A stretch of DNA of 64,000 nucleotides from positions 4,220,225 to 4,284,224 of the forward strand of contig OY987308.1 in the NCBI GenBank assembly GCA_963920635.1, given 5' to 3'. The notes under the pieces were generated by a model. The model worked only from the letters and a program-made list of their open reading frames with translations, was not told the origin of the DNA and did not search any database. Position numbers and translations under genes: made by a program. The stretch is from Pseudeuparius sepicola (lineage: Eukaryota > Arthropoda > Insecta > Coleoptera > Anthribidae). Positions 32,455-43,941 of the stretch are shown piece after piece (position 1 is the first letter of the stretch; every line of letters starts with the position of its first letter).

Positions 32455-33931
32455 GTTATATTTGCAAGCATGTGACTTATCATGGATTGCAACAAAATGA
32501 CTCTTTAAATTCCCTTTCTCAGTTGAGGTGTAGGAACACTTTGTACAGGTATATTTGCGAGCATGCGACTTGTCATGCATTGAATCAAAATGACGTTTTA
32601 AATTCCCTTTCTCAATTGAAGTATGTGAGCACTTTGTACAACTGTACTTGGGAACACAGGACTTATCTGCATGGAATGTTTTAAAATGCTTATTTACACT
32701 ACGTTTCCACCTTGAGGAAAATGAGCACTTTGTACAGCTGTATTTGGGATCACACGACTTATCAGCATGAACTGCATCAAAATGATATTTTAAGTGCCCT
32801 TTATGAGTTGAGGTATATGAGCACGTTGTACAGGTATATTTGCGAGCATGTGACTTGCCATGCATTGCATCAAAATGACGTTTTAAATTCCTTTTCTCAA
32901 TTGAAGTGTATGAGCACTTTGTACAACTGTGCTTGGGAACACACGACTTATCTGCATGGAATGTTTTAAAATGCTTATTTAAACTATCTTTCCACCTTGT
33001 GGTAAATGAGCACTTTGTGCAGTTATACTTGGAAGCTTGCCACTTATCAGCATGGATTGCAACAAAATGGCATTTTAAATTCCCTTTCTCAATTGAAGTA
33101 TATGAGCACTTTGTACAACTGTGTTTGGGAACACATGGCTTATCTGCATGGAGTGTTTTAAAATGTTTGTTTACACTCTGTTTCCACCTTGAAGTAAATG
33201 AGCACTTTGTACAACAGTGCTTGGGAGCATGTGTTAGACTCAGTTTCGAACTCACAGGGTCATGGCTACTTTGGTTATGTTGCACCTCATGGCTCTTCAA
33301 TTTGGCCTTTTTCAATGTAGTAAAGGGGCAATTTGAGCAGTTATATACGAGATCAGATAACTCATCTGTATATAAAGTTTCAAAGTTCTCTCGTAGACTC
33401 GACTCGGAATTAAATGTATCTAATTTGCTACTTGGCTTAGGGTCGGGGTTAACTGGTTCATGTTGCTTCTCACTTGGCTTTGACTTGCCCTTTTTCAATG
33501 TGCTAAACCAACACTTCTTGGTGTCATACTGCCTGGTGAAGTTGTCATCTACCTTATCTCGTTTCCGAAATGACCACTTCTTACCGTGGCCACTTATTTT
33601 GTAATGGTTCCACAAGCTCCTCTGTCCAATAGAATTAAACGAGCACTTTATGCAATTAAATTTGGCAATAGGCTTGTCCAATGTATTATCAATCTCTTTA
33701 TCACTAGTGTTACTCACAAGTTTACATTTTCCCTTGCACCCTTCAAAGGTAATTTTATTCAATGTACTACATATGCAGTGCTGAATTGATGAACCATCAC
33801 TAGATGTGTCACTTAAGACTTTAACGCTCGTATCTTGGGAAAATTGGTTGATTTCAAGCTGACTGTCAATTTCATGATAGTGCGGAGGTGACTGTTTAGA
33901 AGTTTCATTGTAGTTGATACCGTAGTCTGAT
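31987..33931 (-). CDS. C2H2 zinc-finger protein ZF3, terminal exon (5' exon not found)
   Basis: A single open frame of 647 codons runs from a CTTTCTTTTCCAG acceptor (first exon base 33931, phase 2) to the TAA at 31987. The first 240 residues are polar, with a typical finger (FNCIKCSF...NHYKISGH, long H-x5-H spacing), a degenerate one lacking a cysteine, and YNCSNCPF...HEVQH. Thirteen canonical fingers follow, of the type YxCTKCSYTSxxKGxLKxHFDAxH with short HADKSC(V/D)PK or HDKSHARK linkers. These are not the TGEKP linkers of Krüppel proteins. The expected role is nuclear sequence-specific DNA binding. The stop falls inside what was a linker, since fingers continue downstream, so the present C terminus is probably a truncation. 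Confidence 0.85.
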
Positions 33932-34140
33932 CTGGAAAAGAAAGGCAAATTAGAGTTTTTCTGTAGCACAAGATGCTATATTTCTTGTGCTCTTCACCAC
34001 AGCACATTTACTAAATATTACAAAAACTGATTTGCAAATAATGCACATGATAAACCAAACAATATAAAGCACAGAAAAAATATGTAGAATGATACCACAG
34101 ATACCAAGAAAGAGATACATTGGAGTAAAGGACTGCAAGG
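33932..34140 (-). other. Intron 3' end shared with ZF4
   Basis: Sequence upstream of the ZF3 acceptor matches that upstream of ZF4 (37410-37510): GGCAAATTAGAGTTTTT, TGTAGCACAAGAT and ACAAAAACTGATTTGCAAAT. The ZF3/ZF4 duplication therefore included intron DNA. Confidence 0.8.
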
Positions 34141-34144
34141 CTTT

Positions 34145-34840
34145 TCATTCCACATAATAGTAACCTGGTTCTATATTCTATACCATGATATGGGAAATTA
34201 AGTTTATACAATAGGTATTTAGTGAAACGCTCTTGAGTTTTTTCAACCCTCTTAATGTAGCACTGGTAACGAGGATTCCAAATAATATGACAGTACTCTA
34301 GTACACCACTAACCAGGCCACAATACAAACAGGTCAAGGCTTTTGTGTCTGATAACAGTGTGGTGTTTCTTTTAACAAAACCTAGCAGTCGGAAGGCTTT
34401 AAGTGCAATATTTTCTATATGTAGTGAAAATGACAAATCACAATCAAATATGACTCCCAAATCATTATAGGAAGCAACCGCAAGGGAACCCCACTAATTT
34501 ATTCAGGCTCTATGGCAGCACTACTTCTACTTTGGTGAAAATGTATAGCTCTACATTTGGCAATATTGATTTTTAAGTAGTTTAATTCACACCATTCTTC
34601 AAATTTGTTTAAGTCAGATTGTATATCATTATTGCCAACATCTACAACTGAAAAGAACTTTAGGTCATAAGCATATATTAAACAATGGCATCTTTTAAAA
34701 CAAGTAACGACATCATTAAAAAATAACAGGAATAAAATAGAGCAAATATGAGAACCCTGTGGTACACCCGACGATGACGGTATTTCACGTGACACAGAAC
34801 CACACACACTAACACTTTGATGTCGACCATACAGGTCGAA
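34145..34840 (-). pseudogene. Non-LTR retrotransposon reverse-transcriptase fragment
   Basis: On the minus strand the palm motifs are visible: SGVPQGS (near 34770), FLLFFNDV, and the catalytic YxDD degraded to YAYD (about 34664-34675). Next come DLNKFEEWCELNYLKIN and KC..IHF. A stop and short disruption near 34495 lead into a second frame with LGVIFD...H, LTCLYCGLV..VLEY...IWNP and KRVEKTQERFTKYL, the usual thumb/post-RT region of Jockey-like elements. It is dead by frameshift and active-site change. It lies upstream of ZF3, probably within its intron. Confidence 0.88.
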
Positions 34841-34949
34841 TGGGTGAATAATGACAATAACGATGAGGATGAAGATAGAGATTACGATGTGGAAGGCGAT
34901 GAGGAATTAAATGCCAGTGACGGTGAACAATACAAAAATTGCATATGAT
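34826..34949 (+). other. Short acidic open frame after a possible splice acceptor
   Basis: After CCATACAG, a frame reads VEWVNNDNNDEDEDRDY...DGEQYKNCI then stop, about 37 residues with nearly half acidic. This could be the last exon of an unseen plus-strand gene or chance. No family is recognised. Confidence 0.2.
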
Positions 34950-35277
34950 ATATTTATTTTTTATAAATTATATATTCTTACAATAAAAAGCATCTTATTG
35001 TAATAGTAATTCAATTCAAATAAATTTAATTATTCAGCATTAAAAATAACAACATTTAAGTTATTTAAAATAATGTATTTTCAACTTTTATTATATTAAT
35101 ATTAGGTATATTAGTGAAAAACTCGCTTGCTAACGATTTTCGTTATAACTATATCGTACTTTTTAATAATGGTGGAAGCTCCAAAAAGTATAATTAACAT
35201 TTAAATTAGGAATTTTATTGCTTGTTACGGTTTTTTCCCCATTATATCGAAGGTAGAGCACGTTTAGTTGACAATAT
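34950..35277. other. No gene recognised
   Basis: AT-rich spacer. Confidence 0.35.
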
Positions 35278-35508
35278 GAGACCAGAATCATATCATTTGG
35301 CCCAGCCAATACTTGTTACATTATTTAATTTAGTGTCCTAAGCATATATATCTAGTTTTTTAATTATAATCTTAGTAAAAATTGTTTATAAAGATGTCTC
35401 AAATTACAGTAATAATAGTTTGATTTAATAGTTTTCTTTTGTTCTTAATAATAGTGTCTAAAAGAAAATAAAATATTGGCTGGGCCAAATGATATGATTC
35501 TGGTCTCG
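35278..35508. mobile_element. 231-bp MITE-like inverted-repeat element
   Basis: GAGACCAGAATCATATCATT...GGCCCAGCCAATA on the left is mirrored by TATTGGCTGGGCC...TGATTCTGGTCTC on the right, giving arms of about 33 bases. A further AGTGTC pair lies inside. No coding capacity; no target duplication could be fixed. Confidence 0.75.
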
Positions 35509-36035
35509 TAGTAGTTATCGTAAAATGGATATAGATAAAAAGCAGCTTTGTAGATATTAATTTAATCCCGGTATGCAATAATTCAGAGTGACTAATGGAG
35601 GATCGGCACGGCGGGAAATCGTGCATTCCATTGCGTCTATCGAGGCTTTGCACCTTTATATGATCGGTAGACTTATATTTTTAGTTCTCTTATGATAACG
35701 TACTTGAGAAAACAATTTCAGCCTTGTAGAAATAAGTAAAAAAAGTTAAATTTCTGAACACCTTGAGTGGGTGGTAGACCTATGATGGTCACCCCTCAGG
35801 CTCGGTAGACTATCATTATATTGCATTTTTAGGTATCGCTGACCACTCTAAAAAGTTTTATACTTGTAGGAATAAGGCATTACCGTATTATTTATTTACA
35901 GGTTTCAAAAATTTTTATTAATGTTTGCCCCCATATTGGCGCGGTAGACTGCCGTTCTGTTTACTTGCCATATCAAAACTACAAAATGAGAAAATTGTAG
36001 GAATAACTACATCAAAAGTGTCACTGCCTCCCGGA
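35509..36035. other. No gene recognised
   Basis: Mixed non-coding sequence up to the ZF4 relic. Confidence 0.35.
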
Positions 36036-37409
36036 CTACTTGGAAGCAGGCGACTTAGCAACATGGATTGCAACAAAATGACTCTTTAAATTCCCGTTCC
36101 GAGTTGAGGTAAACAAGCATTTTGTACAGGTTTATTTGCGAGCATGCGACTTATCATGTATTGAATCAAAATGAAGTTTTAAATTCAATTTCTCGATTGA
36201 AGTATATGTTGTATAATTGTACAACTGTACTTGGAAACACACGACTTATCTGCATGGAGTGTTTTATAATGTTTATTTATACTCTGTTTCCACCTTGAAG
36301 TAAACGAGCACTTTGCACAGGTATATTTGCAAGCACTTTGTACAACTGTGCTTGGGAACACACGACTTATCTGCATGGAATGTTTTAAAATGCTTACTTA
36401 CACTATCTTTCCAGTTGGAGGTAAATGAGCACTTTGTGCAGGTATACTTGGAAGCTTGCGACTTATCAGCATGGATTGCAACAAAATGGCGTTTTAATTT
36501 CCCTTTCTCAATTGAAGTATATGAGCACTTTGTACAACTGTGCTTGGGAACACACGGCTTATCTGCATGGAGTGTTTTAAAATGTCTATTTACACTCTGT
36601 TTCCACCTTGAAGTAAATGAGCACTTTGTACAACAGTGCTTGGGAGCATGCGTTAGACTCAGTTTTGAACTCTCAGGGTCATGGCTACATTGGTCATGTT
36701 GCACCTCATGGCTCTTTAATTTGGCCTTTCTCAATCTAGTAAAGGGGAACTTTGAGCAGTTATATTCGAGATCAGATAACTTATCAGTATACAAAGTTTT
36801 AAGGGTTTAAGGGTTTTAAGGTTCTCTCGTAGACCCGACTCTGAATTAAATGTATCTAATTTGCTACTTGGCTTAGGGTCGGGGTTAACCGGTTCATGTT
36901 GCTTCTCACTTGGCTTTGACTTGCCCTTTTTCAATGTGCTAAAGAAACACTTCTTGGTGTCATACTGCCTGGTGAAGTTATCATCTGCCTTGTCCCGTTT
37001 CCGAAATGACCATTTCTTACCATGGCCACTTACTTTGTAATGGTTCCATAAGCTCCTCTGTGCAATAGAATTAAACGAGCACTTTATGCAATTAAATTTG
37101 GGAATAGGCTTGTCCAATGCTGTATTATCAATCTCTTTATTACTAATATCACTTACGAGTTTACATTTTCCTTTGCACGCTGCAAAGCTGATTGTGTTCC
37201 CAGAATACTTATATTCGTAATTGGGCTTCTGATGGCTTTTCCAGTCTATGCCACATTTCTGAATCGATGAAGCATCACTAGAGGTGTCGCTTAAGGCTGT
37301 AGCACTCGTATCTTGGCAAAACTGGTTGATTTCAAGCTGACTGTCAGTTTCATGATGGTGCAGAGGTGACTGTTTAGCAGTTTCATTGTAATCGATATTG
37401 CAGTCTGAT
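36036..37409 (-). pseudogene. C2H2 zinc-finger terminal exon ZF4 (subfamily A), frameshifted and shortened
   Basis: The exon begins at 37409 after a CTTTCTTTTCCAG acceptor in the same phase as ZF3. The leader is almost the same (SDCNIDYNETAKQSP versus SDYGINYNETSKQSP). A small insertion of AAACCCTTA-like repeats near 36800 breaks the frame. It resumes through YNCSKFPF (second cysteine lost), three or four canonical fingers, a shift near 36330, more fingers, and a further break near 36200. It ends HARK*TCTKC, as in ZF3, and HVAKSPASK. Most of the ZF3-type array is absent. It is a pseudogene sister of ZF3. Confidence 0.87.
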
Positions 37410-38329
37410 CTGGAAAAGAAAGGCAAATTAGAGTTTTTATGTAGCACAAGATTCTATATTTCTTGTTACTAAATATTACAAAAACTGATTTGCAAATAAT
37501 TCACATTGTTATAAAATAGGTACCATTAGTACACATATAATATAGAGTCCCCAATTATTATTTTTCAGATAAACTAAATAATATAAAGCACAGAAAAAAT
37601 ATGCAGAAGATTTTAGGAAAATAATATCAGTAAACATATTAGTTTTATTGATTGGTTTTAGTTATACAGCATGAAATAATGAACAACAAATAGGATTGTT
37701 TTAAATTGGTTCTGAGACTTATGATCCAATATAAAGTTCTTCTCAAGAAAAACGAGAATAACACAAAAGTAAACAATCAAAACACATCAACACAAAGCAG
37801 TGAAATCTCAACGGACTCTGGATCAGCTGTTGGGGCATAATAAAGCAAATGCTCATGGATCACAAAGAGCTCGTGCAACGTTGCCACGTTAGCCAGAATA
37901 AGCAATTTATTAAGGATATTATTTATAGACCAAGTAGAGTCAGTAAATTCACAAAATCAGTAAAATTTATTGTTAAATGATAACTATCAAAATTTTTACT
38001 ATATGTAGATTGTAGACATCAACTAATTGTTCCAAATTAATGTTTTTTATCATTGGTTATACAAGATAAATTTATGAAAAAGTTTGGCATTCATTGCATT
38101 GTTTTATATTCCTATTACTAACTCAGACAAATAATGTTACTAAACATTTTTTATCTTGGCAGGGTCTGTATTGTTGTTGAATTATTAGTCTATGTTTATT
38201 ACAACCTAAGCAATAATTTCTTGATTTACCGAGGGGATGAGGGATACCGAGTTGCGGTAAAACCGAGAATTAATTTTCAGCTATAAGCTAGAACCGCCTT
38301 TCTTGCATGTTTCCTAAATTGGCTGGCTT
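37410..38329. other. Intron-like and unassigned sequence
   Basis: 37410-37510 matches the intron upstream of ZF3. The rest is AT-rich and has no recognisable gene or repeat. Confidence 0.4.
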
Positions 38330-38500
38330 GGTGATATTATCAAGCAGGCCAAAATAAACATTTAAACATTTCCATGGCCTACTATCCGCCTGGCATCTTG
38401 TTTTGATGATTTCATGGCCAACTTAGAAAATTTTTTAGTGGTTAGAGGTCCGAAAATTCGGTTCTTTAGTGCAAAAAGCCCGAAAATTTGCAACCATTTT
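38330..38500. repeat. Dispersed repeat, direct copy at 47295-47465
   Basis: Shared blocks include ATCAAGCAGGCCAAAATAA, TTTAAACATTTCCATGGCC and AGGTCCGAAAATTC. Both copies are in the same orientation, about 9 kb apart. Unidentified. Confidence 0.75.
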
Positions 38501-39819
38501 TAAAAATCTGAAAAGGATTAGGTTCCTTTCTTTGTAAATATGGCATAGCAGCACCTATTTATCCCGAAATAAATCACAACACAGATACTAACTTTACTGC
38601 ATATATTGAAAAAAAATAGGACTTTAAAATAGCTTTATTATACTTATCCTAAAATCCGAAAATTTTCCGAGGATTTATAAAGGACCTAAGAAATATGTTA
38701 TAAAAATGGCTCAGAGGTTAGTTAGTTGTTACGTTTTGATAAAGCAGGCTTTAAAGGTTGCAGACAAACATTTCCATTATAGCTCCTTGGACATTCGTGG
38801 GACACCCTGCATAAAGACTGTATTCAATATAAAAAATGCAGAAAAATCGAGAAAAACATAAACAGTATTGCCTTCCGAATGCTTCCAAAATTAGTTCGTA
38901 TTAGCTTGAATTTTTGGTGGAATTTTCTGAAGTGATAAGTCGACTGTATTTTGTCAAAGTAAAAATTTGGGTAATTGTTGCTGGATCCCTCTGAAATGAA
39001 GAATAATTAGAATGTACAGAATAAATTAATTTGCTTAGAATAACTCACCTGCAATTTAAGAGTTTTTAAACATGGAACAAAAAGGCTAAATTCTATAAAC
39101 GTGTTTATAATTTAAACTAAAGAGAAAATTATATAATACAGCCTGTTCCAAATTAAGTCGGCACTATTGGTAACTTTTTTATTATTGAAGTTAGGCCATA
39201 GGTTGATTGGGGAAATAATTGTATTTTTTGCGCTGATTACGATAGTGAAAACAGAAAAAATTGAACATCGCGTTTACGATATATTGCCAAAAATGTACTT
39301 TTTTAAAATGGAAGACCCTGTACATATTATTTCACAGATCGAAACACAATTTAATTCTGCACAAAGAATCTGTATAGCTTTTTCATATAAATCAAAAAAC
39401 TAGGCAGATATTTTGATATTTTACTATAAAACAGAGTAGCCTGTGAATTTGTTATTAACAACGCTAAATCAAGGAAGCTTTTCTATGATGGTTGTATAAG
39501 TACTACAAACGTCAAACTCTGTCAAATTTAAACACTGTTTATAGTAAAAGAGCCGGCCGCATGATTTCACTCGAAGATTATACAGGGTGTTATTTAAGTA
39601 CGTAGCCAAACTTTAAGGGGTGATTCTTCGAGTGATTTTAAGATTAAAAGTTTATATAAACATAGGTCCGTTATCGCTTTGTTTACAAGATACAGGGTGT
39701 CAAACTTAAAAAAAAAATCTTTTTTCCAACATCTTAATAATCCTTCAGCCGATTTTGCTGAAATCTGGCAGTGTTATTTACGGTAGGGAGGGGTTAATTT
39801 AGCCCTAAGTAGATTCAAA
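38501..39819. other. No gene; scattered mariner-like end motifs
   Basis: TACAGCCTGTTCC (39138), ACCCTGTACA (39314), TACAGGGTGTTATT (39579) and TACAGGGTGTCAA (39690) resemble MITE termini, but no complete element could be bounded. Confidence 0.4.
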
Positions 39820-40350
39820 TTATTAAATCTAGTGGCGTCCCGGAGGGCAACGTGACCAATATTTTTGAAGAAAAAAAAGTACGCCACTGACTTTTTTAAA
39901 ACTTTTGTTTTTTGCATTAAGAAACTAAGAATACAACTTTTTGGTCTCTTGAATTTTTTTCGTATCTGGTTTCTTTTCGAGAGAAAAAAATAAAAACCAC
40001 TTTAATTCATGTCATTGCTTTGTTGTTGCATTGCTGCTTTCTCGAAAACGAAGCAAGATACGAACAAGATTCAAGAGACAAAAAAGTTGTATTCTTGGTT
40101 GCTTAATTCGAAAAAAAAAATAAAAGTTTAAAAAAGTCAGTGGCCCACATTTCCTTTTTCTCAAAAATATTGGTTAAGGGACGCCACTGGACTTGATAAT
40201 AATTATAATCGACGTTTATATTTTTTTCACATGGAGCAACTAAGAATACAACTTTTTGGCCTCTTGAATCTTGTTCGTATCTTGCTTCGTTTTCGAGAAA
40301 GCAGCAATGCTACAACAAAGCAATGACATGCAATAAAGTGGTTTTTATTT
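39820..40350. repeat. Foldback repeat block
   Basis: An AAGAATACAACTTTTTGGTC segment occurs at about 39927, inverted at about 40080, and direct again at about 40240. Partners are TTGAATCTTGTTCGTATCT and GAGAAAGCAGCAATG. It suggests a palindromic element plus a partial third arm. Confidence 0.7.
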
Positions 40351-40376
40351 TTTTAAAAAAGGCAATTCCTGTATTC

Positions 40377-40884
40377 GAGCACTGAATACGGATACTTCGA
40401 TTGTATCCGAATACCGAATCCCAGAATACGGATACTTATCCGAATACAATCTTACGGATATAAGATACAGATACCCTAATTTAATAATTGCTTTGTAAAA
40501 ACAGTATTAACACAAATAGATCAATAATATTCAGAAAGATTATTATGGCTTTTTAAAAAGGTAAGTAATAGAAAAATAATACCTAAAAGCAAAGATTTAT
40601 TCGACCTAGATATTCAGAGACAAGATTCAACTGGGGAGGGGGGATCATAAACGTTACTTAAGTTAAGAAATATATTTTATTATTTATCCACTGAATAACA
40701 AACAATTATTATGCGCCATGCGCGAGATTTCAAATAGTATCCGGATCAGATACTTGAAATTTTCTCACGGATATGGATAACGGATACAAAATTTAAAAAG
40801 TATCCGAATACGACCCTGCGGATATGGCAAAAGTATCCGGATACAGTAATCGAATACAAAAGTATTCGAGTACAGCCCAGCTCT
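40377..40884. mobile_element. MITE rich in GTATCCG/CGGATAC repeats
   Basis: Arms at both ends hold many copies of CGGATAC, GTATCCGAATAC and GAATACAAAAGTATTCGAG. The right end reads GTACAGCCCAGCTCTG, whose complement CAGAGCTGGGCTGTAC resembles hAT ends. A second copy is at 41277-41788, and half-copies lie inside each 528-bp satellite unit (about 51588-51770). The left terminus is degenerate, so no target duplication is proposed. Confidence 0.65.
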
Positions 40885-41021
40885 GCTTTGAATATCTATT
40901 GAGTAGGTATCCCGCAGAAAAAAAGTGGGCTATACAGTAACTGAACATTGACTTAACTTTAATCTTCAAAGACTTTTTTACTTCTGATTATCTTCTTGTC
41001 TTGTGATAGTCTCATTATATT

Positions 41022-41186
41022 CTATTTGGATATGTTACAATAATCGTTCAGAATCAAACATTCTTCCTCGGTATCAGAAACAACTTCACATTTCGACTTC
41101 TTGGGTGTTGCATTTACGTGAACCGCTAGTTTATGATTTTCCGCGCTCTCCTTTGAACCCGAAGACTTGCAGCTGTTGGCGTCATC
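41022..41186 (-). pseudogene. Duplicated 3' end of ZF5
   Basis: The last ~54 codons of ZF5 (from NSCKSSGSKE to the conserved ECLILNDYCNISK stop) are repeated here, 900 bases downstream of the gene. They are fused at 41186 to unrelated sequence. The fragment has no fingers or acceptor and is not a gene. Confidence 0.9.
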
Positions 41187-41266
41187 TGAAGACTTGAGGG
41201 AAGCTTTAAAAATTCCAACCCCAGAGCCACGAGCCGAAGTAACTTAGCTGTAGCTCGGCGAAAAAG

Positions 41267-42086
41267 GGCAATTTCGAGCACTGGATATGGACGGATACTT
41301 CGATTGTATCCGAATACCGAATCCCAGAATGGATACTTATCCGAATACAATCTTACGGATATAAGATACGGATACTCTAATTTAATAATTGCTTTGTAAA
41401 AACAGTATTAACACAAACAGATCAATAATATTCAGAAAGATTATTATGGCTTTTTAAAAAGGTAAGTAATAGAAAAATAATACCTAAAAGCAAAGATTTA
41501 TTCAACCTAGATATTCAGAGACAAGCTTCAACTAGGGAGGGGGATAATAAACGTTACTTAAGTTAAGAAATATATTTTATTACTTATCCACTGAACTGAC
41601 TAAATAACATTCAATTATTATGCGCATGCGCCATACGCGGGATTCCAAATAGTATCCGGATCAGATACTTGAAATTTTCTCGCGGATACGGATCCAAAAT
41701 TTAAAAAGTATCCGAATATGACCCTGCGGATATGGCAAAAGTATCCGGATACAGTACTCGAATACAAAAGTATTCGAGTACAGCCCAGCTCTGCCCTGAA
41801 TATCCATTGAGTAGGTATCCCGCGGAAAAAAGTGGGCTATACAGTAAATGAACATTGATCTTCAAAGACTTTTTTAGATACTTCTGATTACCTTCTTGTC
41901 TTGTGATAGTCTCATTATATTCTATTTGGATATGTTACAATAATCGTTCAGAATCAAACATTCTTCCTCGGTATCAGAAACAACTTCACACTTCGACTTC
42001 TTGGGTGTTGCATTTACGTGAACCGCTAGTTTATGATTTTCCGCGCTCTCCTTTGAACCCGAAGACTTGCAGCTGTTGGCATCACC
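41267..42086. repeat. Right copy of ~820-bp direct duplication
   Basis: Contains the second GTATCCG MITE copy (41277-41788) and the true 3' end of ZF5. Compare 40361-41186. Confidence 0.9.
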
Positions 42087-43122
42087 CTCATCTTCGTGGT
42101 CTCTCGGGGAGGACCGTTTATTAGCTGCAAAAGAACATTTCTCGCTGGCAAAGGCTCCCTGCCGTCCATGTTGATTTTTCACGTGCTTGTTCAAGGAGGT
42201 AGAATAAAAAGTGTGATAAGCGCAATATGCACATTTAAAAGGTTCTACTTCTTTGACTTTGTGTTTATTATAGAGGTGTACCCGGAGCGATCGTTGGTAG
42301 GACGAAAAATAATCGCAGAATTCACAACTAAATCTCGGTTTGGTGGCATGAACCATTTTTTCATGTTTGGTGATAGAAGCCTTGCGGAATGAACTGTAGT
42401 CACACTTAGGGCATTTGTGTGGTTTGCACGAGGGGTCACTGTGAACCTCAGCTTGGTGTTTTAGGAAACTCAATCGAGTATTAACTTTGAAATAACACTT
42501 TTTGCAACTGTAGCGAAGGCGCTTGCCTCCCTCGTGTACCTCTCTAACGTGTCGATACATAGTGGTTTTATCAAAAGTACTAAACTGACATTGTGGACAT
42601 TTTAAATGTTCCACATCTTTCACTTTGTGTTTCTTGTAGAGGTGTGCTGTGAACGCTGGTTTGGAAAGGCAAGAATACTCACAGATTATACAACTAAATC
42701 TTGGTTTGAGGGCATGAATGCTCTCTTCGTGTCTTATAACATGGGTTTGTGAGTATGAGCTATAATCGCAATTACGGCACTTGTGCGGCTTGCACGAGAG
42801 GTCACCGTGAACCTCAGCTTGATGCTTTAGCAATGTCGATCGAGTATTAACTTTGAAAGGACACTTTTTGCAACTGTAGGCAAAGCCTCCCTCATGCGCC
42901 ACTTTCACATGTTGTTTAATATTTCTTTCAGTAAAAGTATTAAACTGACAATGTGGGCATTTCAATGGTGTGACGTCTTTGATTTTGTGTTTTTTATGGA
43001 GTTGTGTTGCGAGTGCTGGTTGGGACGTACAAGAAAATGTTTCATTTATTTTATGTTTCTTATATAGCTGTGAATTGTAAGATTGTCGATCCTCTCCATC
43101 TGGATTTCCATCATCGGAGTCA
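41922..43122 (-). CDS. C2H2 zinc-finger protein ZF5 (subfamily B), terminal exon
   Basis: Open frame of 399 codons from a CTTCTTTTGCAG acceptor (first base 43122, phase 2) to the TAG at 41922. The acidic leader DSDDGNPDGED is followed by two worn finger remnants (LYKKHKIN; FSCTSQPALATQLHKKH, missing the CxxC loop). Nine good fingers then follow in the order b-c-d-a-b-c-d-a-b: b FKCPHCxFxTF, c YSCKKCxFKVNTR, d HKCPKCDYSSF, a FSCxxCEYS...HLYKKH. A degenerate c and a tail ending ECLILNDYCNISK come last. The tail is shared with ZF6 (ERLILNEYCDVSE), which suggests a functional C-terminal motif. It is probably a nuclear DNA-binding protein; the 5' exon is not seen. Confidence 0.87.
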
Positions 43123-43616
43123 CTGCAAAAGAAGGCAATATTGTAAATAAGGACATTTTCACATAAATGTATACATGCAAGAGCTTATTATTGATAATGC
43201 AAAAACACAAGGGTGTTGGAGTAAAAAATGCATGAAAAAAATTCTAAATTTAAACTTATAATAGCGACATGTTATATGTAATGCTGATTCGGGCAAAGGA
43301 TGTATGAAGGAATGTTGCATATTAATGAGCGAATCTAATGGGCATGTTCCGTAATTATCTTTTTTACTACTAACCTGACAAATCACCATTATTTACCTCA
43401 TTCCTATAATGAGAAGTAATATTTCTCTCCCTAGGTAAATAATGATAATAAAAAAAAATACCTAGGTAAATAATGAAAAAAATTTTATTACGACATTTAA
43501 AAAATACTTTCATTTTATCAGCTTGACAACTGAACTCCCAGGCAACAAATGACTAAAATATCAAATCTAATCAAATATGTAAATATTTCAATGTTAGTAG
43601 TAAAAAAATTTCATAT
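43123..43616 (-). other. Intron-like sequence upstream of ZF5
   Basis: The part near 43175-43215 (AGCTTATTATTGATAATGCAA in complement) matches the sequence just before the ZF6 acceptor (TGCATTATCAAAAATAAGCT). Homologous introns precede both exons. Confidence 0.65.
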
Positions 43617-43675
43617 ACACTTCGGATGAGAAAGCCATTATTTAAAATAATGGCTCACTTCTCAATCTAAGTGTA
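43617..43675. repeat. Palindrome
   Basis: AGCCATTATTTAAAATAATGGCT is a near-perfect palindrome nested in outer arms ACACTT...GAGAA and TTCTC...AAGTGT. Confidence 0.8.
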
Positions 43676-43941
43676 TAATATACCATTATTGTACAGAGTG
43701 TCCCATTTTGGGTGTTTTTCTCAAAAATCTCGGTTATTAAAGCCTATTCATTTAATTTATACCCTGACGTCATCGTTTGGTGTTTTTTGCTGCCAATATA
43801 AATTCTAGTGACACTACAAAAATGCCACACAAATAATAGTTAATTTTCATCTGTCATGTTGGCATAATAGGGCTGGGTTGCAATAATAATATTCAAATTT
43901 TTCGTTAAAATTTTGACACAGTTTGTCACTTAATTTTAAAA

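Larger units (their letters stand above)
40361..41186. repeat. Left copy of ~820-bp direct duplication
   Basis: It matches 41267-42086 at an offset of about 900 bases and high identity. It includes a GTATCCG-rich MITE and the last codons of ZF5. About 80 bases of unrelated sequence separate the copies. Confidence 0.9.
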
